Positions 1 to 49,371 of a stretch of 64,000 nucleotides of DNA are shown piece by piece. The notes beneath the pieces were generated by a model. The model worked only from the letters and a program-made list of their open reading frames with translations. It was not told the DNA's origin and made no database searches. Position 1 is the first letter of the stretch, and the number at the start of each line of letters is the position of its first letter. Where the stretch lies: NCBI RefSeq assembly GCF_964340395.1, contig NC_135568.1:3462501-3526500 (forward strand), written 5' to 3'. Source of the DNA: Glandiceps talaboti (Eukaryota; Hemichordata; Enteropneusta; Spengelidae). Position numbers and translations under genes: made by a program.

Positions 1-1204
1 GGTTCAAAAATATGGAGAACTGTACAGATCTTAATGTAAGTACTGGTACACAATACAAGAATCCACAAACCGTGTTTTTACTCAGACAAGACAAATTTGG
101 TTAATTTGCATAGATTTCCATTCTTTGCACCATAATAAAGTGTATGATTGGGAAACCTAGTGACACATCTGTGGAAAGCAGGTAGATTTGATCAATTTAC
201 AACCCTTACAGAAATGAAATTACTTTGGCGTTTCACCCATGGGAGTCAGGACATGGTGTTTTTCACACAGAGAAAGATACAATTCAACTCTAGACTACCA
301 TTAAACACACACAGCAAGATCCTTTACCTAATCACATTGAAAAGTGATAAAGCATTGCTATTCCTTTACAATGCAGTAGAACCACAGACACATCCCCTCC
401 ATTGTCTATGGTAGAACAGACTTACAGACTTCTGGTGAAAACATTACACAGACTTGATAATTATAATGGCTTGTATTGTTTACTTTCCAACTAATAATCA
501 ACATGTTAACTTGTTTACTTCCACATCCCCACTTTGCATGGCACCTATATAAGTGTTTCTCTTGCATTTGAAGTTGTCCGAGAATGTAATTTTTTTTATG
601 TCACATGAGTGAATCACCATGGCAACATCATTTGTACTGTAGTAATACAATGATGAATTAATGTAAGAAACTGTTATTCAATTCTTGTCAGTTGTCAAGT
701 TTTAAATTTCAGCAGACTATACAGGCTAGATGTTAGTTTATGTTTAAAATCCATATTGCCACTCTCAAGCAAAGTAACAATGTACTTGGACTCCCTGTAA
801 CTTCTGATCTCCATCTTGATAATTCACAATCACATTCACTTTACGCACTACTTGGTATCAAACTAGCCACCAGATGGTCTTTTTCCTAATCTGCAACCAT
901 CAACTACAGATGGTTGTTATCAGTCTCTGAGTCAGAGCCCTTAGTGAAAATGATATATATATGATATAAATAATAGTAATCTAAGGAGATCGCTACATTC
1001 CAGGAGTCATTTTGATAGTTCATTTGTCAATACATCTGTTTGAAATTTCAACCACATCTAATAAAGTGTTTTTTGGTATAGTTTCCGTATTTTCTGTACT
1101 TAATTTCTTGAAGTTGTCGGTTCTTGATGTATTGTGTAGATGTTGATCTGCAGACATGTGATTCGGAATCCAGTCAGTTTTAAAGACAATTGCTTCACTG
1201 TGTA
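1..1204 (-). other. NSF 3'UTR and downstream region
   Basis: No convincing coding exon was seen. The segment follows the proposed NSF stop in transcript order. I saw no canonical AATAAA or ATTAAA on the minus strand, so the poly(A) site is unplaced. The plus-strand reading frame at 148-414 has no recognisable domain. Confidence 0.5.
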
Positions 1205-31816
<30,612 letters not shown>

Positions 31817-31960
31817 CTTCTCGATCTCCACGATCCTTGATCCACGTTGGAACTCCGCGAAGCGCCGACGATGACGTCATTTTGTCATAGCTATTTCTGT
31901 CCATCAGATCAGAGGCGCTGTGTCTTAACAAGTACAACGTGTAACTCGTGGTGGTGGTAC
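31817..31960 (-). promoter_or_regulatory. NSF: NSF 5'UTR and proximal promoter with palindromic CRE
   Basis: A CpG-containing stretch directly upstream of the NSF ATG carries TGACGTCA at 31872-31879, 56 nt before the start codon. This is the full CREB/ATF palindrome. No TATA box is evident. An ATG overlapping the CRE opens a frame that is out of phase with NSF, so transcription probably starts downstream of it or the leader carries an overlapping uORF. Confidence 0.6.
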
Positions 31961-33864
31961 GTGTGTAGCAATATCAAGTGATTCACTATATTATTAGATC
32001 ATAGAAGGTTATAGAAAATGATTCACTTTCCCCAGATTTCATTCATTAAAAAATCAAACTAAAAAACGTGTGGTGTATCTGATTTCAGTGTGTGCTTTGC
32101 ACTGTAACAAAAATGAAGCTGAGTACTCGAGTTTGTCTTCGCCCGTTGTGTAAAATGAGTGCCTTGTACTAGAAAACTTGTCAACATACTATAACTAGGT
32201 AAGTTATTTTTTTGAATGTCAGTCTTAATTTTTTTGTTAGTTACGTCATGTGTTTTGAGCATATCACATTTAAATATCACACTCACTTGTCACTGACATA
32301 CAGATAATTTCATAAAAAATGTTATGCAAGTTTCAGTGAAATAACTACTAAGAGAGAAGGCCACATAGAAGAAAGATCGTGATAAGTTTAAAAAAAATAA
32401 TCCTGATAAAATCAAGAGAATAGTACATTGTTATATATTATACAAATATTATATGGCTACTATTGGATTTCAAAGTATTTTCATTTTGTTTACAAGAGAG
32501 TGGGGAGGATATATTTATATGAAGTACAATTACTCTTCATTTTTCTAAACTGTCAAACTTCAAATAAATGAATATAAAACTGTAATTTGATGTTTATTGT
32601 AAATGTACCTCATAATCACCAATTTAATTTATTTTCCCTGCAATCTCCTGGAAAGTACAATTTTTTATGTACATGTAAGAGAATTTTTTTTTTAATTTTT
32701 CATTATGTGCAAACAATCATTCATCATGTACAATTTATCTGTAATTTAGAAAATTTAAGTTTGCATATATAAATGTAAAACCTGACTTATTATCTTTGTA
32801 TTAGTTCATAATTTTAAATTGATTTTCTTAACATAAACTGTACAGCCTTGCACATCCAAGTTGCAGATGATGCAACTAGTGTGAAATTGTCTTTAATATT
32901 GAAAGACAGTCAGTGTTCCAATGTCTAATATTTTCTGGCAAAGATAATAGTTATTTTTATTTAGCTGACTAACTTGTATCCAAAAAATTAAACAAGTTGG
33001 TATTCAAACTATTAAATAGTGTAATGATGACTAGGTCAAAACTATGACAAATGAGACAGCTTTTAAATTAGCCAATCAGATTTTAGATAAATTTTGAATA
33101 ATTAAAATGCACTTTATTTGAGTAGGAAAGGGTAAATTTAAACTTCAAGTTTGCATATCAATTGTTATCTTTGTTTTCAATTATTTGTGTTTTTCTTCAA
33201 TTTACGATGACTGTGTCGTACAGTTCATTTACAGAAATAAGTAGGCCATTTTCAAAGTCGCTGCTTTGTATTTCATGGCTATTCTAACCTGTGAGGGCGT
33301 CCTTCCATAGCCGTGGTTTCACTGCTGCAATATTTCACCTGTGAGGGCGTCCTTTCAAAGAATTTTAGTGTGTTCAATCTGTAATAGAACTACTGTGTTG
33401 GCGGTAGTTTGTCGTTTGTTTTTGTACGTCCTAAAGTCATGTGATTTGTTAAATAATGGTGTTTGTTGCAGTCAAAATTCCTAGGGTGGCAGTTCATTGT
33501 GTAAAACCACTAGATGAGTTTTGATTTCATTTGATGCGATTGGTTTACCAATATGATGAATTTTTTTATTCAACCAGATACTGGTATTATTTTTGTGTAT
33601 TTAGTACATCCAACACTGCTAATGTAACTGAAGGCAATCAACAACTCATTGTCCAATCTGATGATCTTTACATGTTTGTTTTTTTATTTAAAGATGGCTG
33701 TGTTCATTTGTTGGGTATGCACATTCTCAAAGTGTCTGGTATAGAAAAACTTTTCTGACTAATCAGAAAGTTTCAAAATAATGTCATTTTTTGGCCGAGT
33801 GAGGGCATGCTACATGCATCAGAATCATGTTCTTGTCTTCAAGGGTTTGTATAGAATAAAATTA

Positions 33865-33876
33865 ACCCCCCCCCCC

Positions 33877-33903
<27 letters not shown>
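33865..33903. repeat. C10 / A-rich homopolymer pair
   Basis: A run of about 10 C followed by about 27 A, possibly a relic poly(A) tail. Confidence 0.9.
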
Positions 33904-33909
<6 letters not shown>

Positions 33910-36599
33910 ATTCCTTATTTTGGAGGGTACTGATATGTATGTGTGCACGGCTGTGGAATAAAACTCAAGAAAATACAGAGGGAGATCCTCACGATTTCAA
34001 AGAAGGTTTAAACAACATTTCAACTTGACGACAATATCCAACTTGTAAAATTCTTTATTGACATTTCATATGTGCAAAATTCTCCAAAAACATACAAAGT
34101 TTTTAAGACAATAAATCCTTTACAATCCAAACCTCACCCAAGTATCAAAAAAACTGAATATTTTCCAAGTGCTATCTCCAAATTAGATCATTATAACACA
34201 CAAATATTTACATTCACCCACAGTATAGAAAAAAGTATACACCAATTATTAGACAATTTGCATATGACAATTTACAATTCAGAAAATTTGCATTTATTGT
34301 GTACAGACTCAGAATCAGCCAATAAGATTGCCTGAAAACATTATGTAAATTCCAATTATTTTGCATCCAATCAGATATCAGTCTCAGAAAGACCCTCTAG
34401 GTGAGGAAAATTGATCAACTATGCTACCTAAGAGACCAAAAATAATGCATTTTCCGAATATGTGTTGACATAACTGTGAAACAAAAACTATAACGACTAA
34501 CCATAAAATATAACACAGCTACAAATACACAGCGTTTAACGCAATCTTATTTACTTTTGAAGTAAAACTCTGTAATTTTTCAAACTAGTTGTAATTCAAA
34601 TCAAATTCAAAGGCAGTCTATTTCCCCAAAACCGAAACCTCTATGCATTTCATGCATCAATTAAAAATCTTTGCAACGAAAACCATGATAATCTTAATAA
34701 AAATCATCATGCTATAATGTATGTATAAACTTGTGAGAGCTATTAATTGCTCTGTAAAACATCCAAGTCATCAATCCTAACTTTTACAGTCATCAAAAAC
34801 ATTTGGGCATGACATCAGTGTAATGGAGCAACCACAAAATGGCTACCCAAATATTATTCATCAAGTTAGGGAGTTACAGCTTTGTGCCCCCTAACTTGCA
34901 CCTGATTTATGCTATTCATGATAGCAGTTTAATGCAACAATCCATACAATATAATAGTAACCCAACTATAATCAAACTAGGGAGTCAAAGTTACCGTTAG
35001 GACCTCTTAACCTAATACTAATTTGTCCATTAAAGGTCCACTCGGCAGTACAAATCCAAAGTTAATTTTCATAACTGCCATCAGCAGTGAACACAATAAT
35101 GAAATGAACCAAGTCCATAATAATGGCACACAGAAACAAAATTATACATCCTCGTGTAAAAATCACTGAATTTCTCTGAAATATTACCAATCTTTCAGAA
35201 TATCCAGCCTTATTTTTCATTTGAAACTTTTCATGTAATTTTGTTGAACTTCAACAAATGCTTTTTCTCTCATAAATCTATAAACTATTTTACTGTTCAT
35301 TCTTACTATTAGTACACTATATATCTCATTTGCATTTGATAAAAAGCTAAATTATTTCCTAAGAAATGACTATTTTTCTTTAAAATTTGACTTTGATTCC
35401 ATTACTGATATGTTTCTTAGCATCGATGAGATTCAAAACTTTCAAAAAGTTACAAAATACATGCAATAAAGATAGAAAATGAAAAATTTTAGCAAATTAT
35501 TAAGTTCTACTAAAGTTGCAATATTTTGACAGTTGTAATGACTTACTCTTGATGTATAACATTATAGTACAATCCTACAATGTTCAGCCATAAAAGAACT
35601 CAACTTTATCAAGTAGTACAATTCAATTTGCCAAATTATCAACTCTGTATGTTTGAATAAGCCATTTTTCATCTCACAGCAAAGATCTCGAGATTCTGTG
35701 TGAGCCATTGCATCCATAGCAACCATGTGAGGGTGGTCAAGCTGAAAGTGAACGCTTAGCAACACTTATTCTCAACATCATCACACATGGCCACGGCAAA
35801 AGTTTGACTGTGATCACAAGTTTGACAACCGTTGTTGCTAGGCATATTTGCATATCTCATAAGATCTGCAACGAGATGTAAAATCACTTATTACAAAGTT
35901 TTCTGACAAATATTTCCTGATTTAGCTGTAGTCCAAATGTATGTGTAATCTTACATTTGTACTATAAACACAAAATAATAATATTGTGTCCATACCCAAA
36001 TTTATTTCTCATTATGTATGCATTGTATACTGTGTACAACTACACACGACTTATAAAGGTTATACTGCACACACACAATTCAAGTTTTCAGCACTGAGTT
36101 TTTTATCAGTCCTGGTCGACATTGTTTGTGTGTTACAACCTGTATAAGTCATTTGACAAGGCAAAATAAAAAAAATGTTTGTTTCCGATAACATGACTTC
36201 AAAAAATAGGGTAGGTTGGTGGGAATATTATTTTTTTTAAATGTACGTAAAAAATTGCTTCGACATCAAGATAAGATACTTGTTGGTCACAATACTTCTG
36301 TGAGAGTTTGATGAGGTGTAAAAGAAGTAACTGAAGATTATAAATTAAGTAGACAAACATGTTATGCAGACTGTACTGTTATAGTCTAAAAAGGCCTGGT
36401 TTTTCTCTGGAATATGATTTTTTTAAAAAGTGACCAATGAAATTGTTACCATTTTACATTTTTGTATGCAAAAAATGTTTAGGGTCAGGGCTTAAACTAC
36501 GGTCGGTTGGGTTATTGGAAACACATATTTTTTTTATTTGGTCTAAATACCAAGGTGATGATCATTTTTGGTTACACATATCTATTGGCTATCAAATAT

Positions 36600-36745
36600 A
36601 CTACAACATGTACAACATCGACAGTAAGTCATAACATGTACAACATCGACAGTAAGTCATAACATGTACAACATTGACAGTAAGTTATAACATATACAAC
36701 ATCGACAGTAAGTCATATTACATGTACAACATCGACAGTAAGTCA
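36600..36745 (+). repeat. Tandem repeat of about 34 bp, five units
   Basis: The unit is ACATGTACAACATCGACAGTAAGTCATA with small length changes. Each unit holds CAGTAAGTCA, a donor-like word, on the plus strand. Confidence 0.9.
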
Positions 36746-38374
36746 TTGTATGCAACAAAATTGTCTTTCAAAATGTTCCATTTACAGTTATTGCATCTTT
36801 AACTTTTAAGAACCACAGCTACTTTTTACGAATTGAGTAGCATTTTGCTTACTCGGTTCAAATAATTTCAAAAAATTTTGACAAATTTTCCATAACGTAA
36901 AACAGAGGAAAGGCTACTCCTTATCAATAGTACACATCAACCAGTACTGCTAAATTATCCTACCTATTTCTCCAACAAAATGGAATGCTCCTATACACAA
37001 GACACAACAGGGCTATACCAAAACTTCTGCTATAGGGGTACAAGTTCACTGTAGCAGATGAAATGGCTCCTAATGAGCAAAATACTTTATTGGTATTGAT
37101 TTTTGAGTATGAAAGTTTGTCATTTGTAAAAATTAAACTCCATGGGATGTACATTCTATCAAGAGTTTCATGTTTGAATCAATGAAAATACAATCACAAA
37201 AGAATACCTGAACATGGTTTCCAATCTAAATATGTCTTCTACATGTGACTATATAAACCCCAACACTAATATTCTACGAATTGGTGCAGTAAAATAAAGT
37301 CCTACAATGAGCTGGCAATCTATGTCTTAAAGTTCACAACATTCGAGATAGCAAAGTTTATTATAGCATACAGTGATACAAATTGACTCCATTACAGGAT
37401 TAAATGGACACCGACTGTATGTAGTACAAGACAGACACACAGCCAGACATGGATCATTCCTATAGCCCCCTCTGGGCTGTGCCTATTTGGGGAGCCAATA
37501 AATTTCCCCGAATATAAGGTTTCCATGAGTAGAGAAATTATGAAACCAAACAAACAAATGCAACACAGCAAAGTCTAAAGTCAGCCTGGAGAAAAAACAA
37601 GAATAGGTGGTTTACACAGAAATAACAATTAAGATACAACGAATTAAACAGAAGTTTGAACTATAAAATCTACATTGACTAAATATTGAAAACAAGTGTG
37701 TAGCAATACTTAACAAAAAACTAAATATCTACTACGAACATCCAGTGTTTTTGAAATATTTCATGAATTTAAATTGTGCAGGTACCATAAGTCACATTCT
37801 TTCCACATGTTCCTTTACTCACCTGGAAAATACCGGTGACATCACAGATACTGATCTATGATAACATACAAGTATTGTCACTACTTGACTTGAGCAGATC
37901 TATATTTTGTTAGTTGTACTTTCGCTGGCTGATTGAAGTTATTTTGTGGAATACTGTACAACTGTGTAACCATAAAGGAAGTAAAGCAGTTGGAGTTTCA
38001 TTCCACCATATTTTAGTCAGATTTAAATATTAATCTCTCTTCTTTGCTTTCAATACAAGTACTGCTAACACTCAATACCTCTGATCAAAATACTTCCTGT
38101 TCTTTGCTTTCTTCCATTGTGATGGCTGAACTCAAGCATAACCTCCGTGACTAATTTGTAACAGAAATACTTACAACTATAAACAGCTGTGTTTACATGC
38201 TCCAATGATTTCAATATGAACACCTTAATATGTCAAAACAAGAACCAAATGAAAATAACACAAACCACACAATAATAGCGAAGAAATAAAATATACTCAA
38301 TGTGAAAGTCAGTTTTAAAAATCTCATCTTTACTACAAATCATATCTGTCATGATTTGTTATAAGCCTAGTACA

Positions 38375-38835
38375 AATCTGCCACATGGCATCCACATGTA
38401 CTTCACATGGCAACATTTTATGTGGGATTTATATAGCCACATGACAGACACCCACCCACACATACACATGATCTATGTGGCAAATGTGAAATGTGAGAAC
38501 ATAACCACACATACCATTTATGTGGTAAATACTGAGACTCGCATGACCTTCACATGTAATTCATGTGGCAAATCTTGCAAGGAATCCACATAAACTTCAC
38601 ATGATGTTCATGTGGCAAATCTAGTATGTGATTCACATAACACCCACATGCAATTCATGTGGCAAATTTTGTATAGAAATCCAACATATCACACAGTTCA
38701 TGTGGAGATATTCTAATAGACACAATCTTCACATGTAGTTCATGTGGAAATCTAGTATGAATCCACATGAATTCCACATGCAATCCACATGACAACTTTT
38801 AGATCCACAATATACCCCACATGGCTATCACATAA
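38375..38835. repeat. CACATG / CATGTG quasi-palindrome array
   Basis: About eight degenerate units of roughly 50-60 bp carry TTCACATGNANTTCATGTGG, a hairpin-forming inverted pair, followed by CAAATCTWG. Both halves are E-box-type CANNTG words. Confidence 0.8.
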
Positions 38836-39214
38836 AACTTATGTCAACTGAAACCACCAGCACCCAATAAATTCTCCAGCCTCAGAAATGTGTCAAATAT
38901 TTTCTATACATTATTACACTAATTCTTGAGTAACTTATCAATTTTAGAAAAAAAGAAACAGACCAGCCTAAGTGTACTTTACAAAATTTAAAGAAGTTTG
39001 CAAAAGTCTTTGATATGTGAAATGCTGTAATATTAGAGTCACAAGATATCTTATCAATACATGAATGGTGAAAACAGATTCAGTTATGACTATTTTATGG
39101 TAGATAAGTTTCCTTCAAAATAAATTGCACTGATTCACTGAGTTAGGAATTTTTTTTTTGAGAAATGTATTGAGACAGCTAAATGACTTCTTACATGCAT
39201 GAAGACAAAAACAT

Positions 39215-39422
39215 CATGCCATTCTGCTCTCAATGGCCATCTCTCCTGAGTTGAGGCTGCATGAGAGGGTCATGTGACACTTGACATGCCGTTCTGCCCT
39301 CATTGGCCATCTCTACCGAGTAGAGGCTGAGAGGGTCATATGACACTTGACATGCCATTCTGCTCTCATTGGTCATCTCTCCTGAGTAGAGGCTGAGAGG
39401 GTCATGTGACACTTGACAGGTT
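39215..39422. repeat. Tandem repeat of about 66-74 bp, three units
   Basis: Units share TGCCRTTCTGCYCTCAWTGG, CATCTCTCCTGAGTAGAGGC and GAGAGGGTCATGTGACACTT. A weaker fourth relative lies near 39640-39690. Confidence 0.92.
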
Positions 39423-39747
39423 GTATCTCACAGACTACTATACACACACGTAATCTAGTAATTATGTGTGTGGTTGTTTTTCTGCGCTCTCTGTCTCCAC
39501 TATATAGTCAGATGGCTTTCTTTAGCATGACATTTCATTCTTACCACTAACAGTAGTACTTATTGAGATAGTGTGGCATGACAGGTTGTATCTTACAGAT
39601 GACCTATATGCACGTATACTAGTATGAACGGTCCCTTTACGTCATGCTGTTCAATCTTCATTAGCCATCTCTCCAGAGTAGTGCACCCTCTATTGATAGC
39701 CATATTTTGTTGTGAGTCAAAATGATAACAACTGGCATTTCTTGTGA

Positions 39748-39947
39748 GTCACCACATAGTAAGAGATAGGGGAACACCTCATTTTGGTGCATCACTAGAA
39801 ATTGTGTGCATCAGTGGTGCATCAAATTGGCTTAGAGGGCACACTGACCACCACATAGTAAGAGATAGGAGAATGCCAAATTTTGGTGCATCACTAGAAA
39901 TTGTGTGCATCAGTGGCATGTCAAATTGGCTTAGAGGGCACACTGCT
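39748..39947. repeat. Tandem duplication of about 99 bp
   Basis: Two units start CACCACATAGTAAGAGATAG and share TTTTGGTGCATCACTAGAAA and TGGCTTAGAGGGCACACTG. Confidence 0.92.
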
Positions 39948-41039
39948 CCTAAGTAGTGGCTGACATGTTGTCTCTCACAGACTAGCTATATACATGTGGA
40001 AAGTACAAATAATACTCAAAGTATATTGGTTCCTGTTTGTGAAACATTCAGTTTTGTAGTCAAGTATGCTGTCAATCACAGTCCCTCTAGAGGGATTGTG
40101 TGTCAATCAATAAAAACACTAACTTCTTTCTCTTCAAATTTCAATTCAAATTTTTGGAAAAGTTTTACTAAATTTTGAAACCATTTAGAAAGGAAAATTA
40201 TTAGACATCTTATCATTCGCAAACATTTTTTCAAGTTTCTGTAATTATTTACTTTACAAATCCTAAATTTAGTTGACCTTACTTTTCTGTTGCGTATAAA
40301 ATATTGTGATAAACTGCAAATGAAACAGAATTTGAAGAGAAAAAACTTCATTTTTGAAAATAGTAAGGAAAATGTGCTAGTGTTTTAGGCTCTAACCCTG
40401 GTCAAACCTCCTCACCCCTATAAATCTTATGAAATGAAATAATCCATGATGAAAACAAAAGACTATGCCACCACTTGTGAAAAGGTAGGGGTGTTAGGTC
40501 ATTATGGGTCAACCACTTCTGACATTGTAACAATAATTCTGAAGATTGACAAATCCAACTTCTATGTTTTATCCTACAAAGGCTACCCCCATTCCGATGT
40601 GAAATGGTTTGATCCTGTATAGAATACAACAGGGTGAAACCAAATCTGTATGGAAAGAGGGGTAAAATATGTACTTTCTACACATTCATTGATAAAGACA
40701 AGCAGTAACAGTAACAGTAGAAAATTACCTTTAAGAAAATCACTTGCGAGTTTTTTTTTTTTTTTGTAAATCTGTAAAAAGTTTAACCCTAGAAAAATAC
40801 AAATTTCTTGAAGATTCCAAGCAGATACCATGAGAAAGACCAATGTACCCAAGACATTTTTATGAATGATATGCAATTTACATGTAAAATTCCTCCCACT
40901 TCATATTACAACCCTAGGGCAGATAAACCAATTCTGCCTTTCAACTACTATAAAAAAATAATAATTTTTATCTAACACACAGCAAGATCTAAAAATCCAC
41001 TATTTTGATGCCTATGCTATAGTATTCAAAGTTACATCC

Positions 41040-41160
41040 TGTTTTACAGTTGTCACACAAGTAAGAGTATGCCATATTCTAGTTATCAAAAAGACAAAAG
41101 ATTACACATTTTGGCCACTAGGAGTGCTGTTCCACAGTACTAGATTTTATTAGGAAGTGT
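41040..41160. repeat. Dispersed repeat R4, copy 1
   Basis: Contains ACAAAAGATTACACATTTTG then GCCACTAGGAGTGCTGTTC. A diverged copy lies at 61205-61310. Confidence 0.6.
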
Positions 41161-42504
41161 GTGAGCAGTTCAGTATAATGGCATATTTTGAAAATCTTTC
41201 TTTCCAAATATTTTATGGCAATATGATAATATTTTTGATTTATTCAAATAGTTCTGCTCCACAGTTTTCAATTGTTCAAGTTTTGAATTCAAACAATATT
41301 TGCTTTCAGCCGTTTCACCACCTGTGTCTTGTACTGCTATGCATTAATTGTTATGCATACATGATGCCTAGTTCAACTCTCATTTTCTCTAATCTAGGGC
41401 TCTTCAGACAACATTTCTCTTGAAAATGGCTCTAAAGTGGGGAACCTGAATAAAGAGTAACATTTTTTTCACTGCAGGCTTACCTTCCGTCAAAAAAAAG
41501 TAAAACTAGTTTGACTTACAAAGTGTGTTAGTACTAACAATAACTATTTCATCTTTTAGTTAGAATCCTACTCAGCAACTATTACCATTCCATATTTCTA
41601 ATTAGTTTTCTATTGTTACAAATTACTTTCAAATTGTCATTTCTGGAAATAAACGACATTCAAATGAGTTAACCTGTGAAACAAACTATGACATTAAAGT
41701 TACGTACCCTTTTAGAATGACAACACAAACCTACACAAACTTACAAATTCCTGAAATGAAATAACCAAAATACCTGCCTTATAAGGAAAGAATGAGTTGG
41801 AGTCATTTTGAAATTCATCATATACCTTTGTTCAGTGATTTTTAGAATGGAGAAACTACAACAGAATGTTTTACCTAATAAAATTAGAAACATTTGTAAA
41901 ATTTCTGCTTGCAGAGATTTCTGGACTACATTTCTATATCTTTAACAATTTTTCACAAACAATTTTGATTAGTTTACTTCTTAGACTTAATTTTTATTTA
42001 TTGAAACCAGGTTTCCATGGTAACCAGAAAAGCCGAAATGCATAAGCATAAGTTTGAGTTGTGTTCAAGGTATTATATACATTTCTGAACTTTCTTTTTC
42101 ATGGCTGCTAAATTTTTGACACACTTTCATAAACTCTGCTTTGAATGTAAGTATTGAATGGTTTCCTAGAGATCAAACGTGAGCCATGGAATACAAGGCA
42201 CCTTTCCGAGATTTTACTATTCTGCAAGGGTCCTTTTTTTCCACTTTTTTCATAGATTTTGGTTTCTTGCGACCAAAATAATATTGAATTTACATGTATT
42301 TGTACATCTAAATGAAACACTGTAAAAATTAACAGATGTGACTGTAATTTGAAATCTTGTGAAAAATGAGCCACTTCAAGAAATAAAACACCAGAAGACC
42401 ATTTTTTTGAGAAATGTACACCAGTCTGAAGAAAAAAACTGTCTGCAAGTCTATGCCTTGACTACTCTTTGTTGGAATAAAATTGATTCTTACATCTTAA
42501 TATT

Positions 42505-42670
42505 CCTACAACCGTTGCCATTGGTCAGCACTGAATCACATGATTTCTGTAGTTTTATCTAAATGAATTGAGGGACATAAGAAAATGTATCATCATGTTA
42601 ATTTACTAGCTTTGTTGCCATTGGTCAGAAATGAATCACATGACCTTCATGGCTACTTTCAGATGAAATA
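42505..42670. repeat. Tandem duplication of about 105 bp containing ATTGGTCAG
   Basis: Two units share GTTGCCATTGGTCAG and TGAATCACATGA, with ATTTACT/CATGTTAA blocks between. It is just downstream of the Ikaros-type gene. Confidence 0.8.
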
Positions 42671-42704
42671 ACATTAGGGAATTTATTGTCATGTTAACTA
42701 ATGT

Positions 42705-43161
42705 AGACAAAATAGACAAAATAGTTTATTGCAATACGACTGACTGTTATTAACCTGTGTGACAAAATATTAACCTTCTGGATGTATTATTGACCTTACA
42801 AAATGCAACATCAACCCATTATAATGTGATATTGACCAGTAAGGTATGAAAATGGCCTTAGATTTAATATAATGATACACTCATATGTGATATTGACCAC
42901 TAAATTATGATATTGACCACTGAAACGTGATATCGACCATTAAAATGTGATATTGACCACTGAAACGTGATATTGACCACTGAAATGTGATATTGACCAC
43001 TAAAAAATATCAACCATTAAAACATATCGACCACTGAAATGAGATATTGACCTTTGAAATGTGATATTGACTACTAGAGTATTGTTATATCAGCCACTGA
43101 TTTTGACCTCTGCAATGTGATTGAGTGCTAGCATGTTGTTATAGCAACCATTGATATTAAC
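42705..43161 (-). repeat. Ikaros-type 3'UTR made of a degenerate 20-bp repeat
   Basis: In mRNA sense about 17 units resemble GGTCAATATCACATTTCAGT, from just after the stop codon to a candidate AATAAA signal (minus strand, 42725-42730). Central units (42890-43060) are the best conserved. Confidence 0.8.
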
Positions 43162-48723
<5,562 letters not shown>

Positions 48724-48764
48724 ATTCTGGAAATTGAGAACAAAATAAACAGGACATTAATTAG

Positions 48765-48900
48765 AAAACGTTCTCCCATATTTCTTTTTATTCAGCCAAG
48801 GAAAAATATGAGTAACCTAAGGGGCCTTGTCACTTTGAGTCAGAGACGACTAGTGACAAAACCATTAGGTCACATGGTAATTCCTGCAAGAAGCAAAATA
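48765..48900. repeat. Dispersed repeat R3, copy at 48.8 kb
   Basis: Contains TTCAGCCAAGGAAAAATATG then AGTAACCTAAGGGGCCTTGT and GAGTCAGAGACGAC, immediately 5' of the Ikaros-type coding exon 1 acceptor in transcript order. Confidence 0.6.
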
Positions 48901-49371
48901 TTGGCGAATACTATCATTATAAATCTGCAATTTCAAAAAATTGAGAAGAGTTATGTCATCTTTGAATGCATTCATATACATGTAATCTAATGTTATTAAA
49001 AAACACAGACAGATATTAAAAAAAACAAGATAATAACATGCAAACCCCTCCTAATAACAAATGAAAAAAGAAATGAAAACAACTAAAAAAATGCTGAATG
49101 CAGAAATGGGAATACTAAGTTATATTTGCTAACCCCCCTGACCTTTAACATTATTGAATATTTAGGGTTTTGAGTGGGATGGAGATGAACTAAAGGACTA
49201 CATGGGTCTGTTTGACCTATGACATGCATAATTACGTTTTGTGGCAATTAACAGCCAATCAAATCACAAGATTTCATGTCACCAAGCTCTTTGTAGTAAA
49301 ATATACCAAACTCAATTCATCCATTATTAACTTTTCTGAGGAGTAATGGTCTCTTGATGATAGTTGAATGT

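Larger units (their letters stand above)
31961..42700. other. Gene-free interval between the NSF promoter and the Ikaros-type gene 3' end
   Basis: No coding exon with a recognisable protein or a good splice context was seen on either strand. It holds an A-rich run (33.87-33.9 kb), a tandem repeat at 36.6 kb, a CACATG array at 38.4-38.8 kb and two duplications at 39.2-39.95 kb. Unlisted stretches such as 32.0-33.2, 34.0-36.5 and 39.95-41.0 kb show nothing I can identify. Confidence 0.65.
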
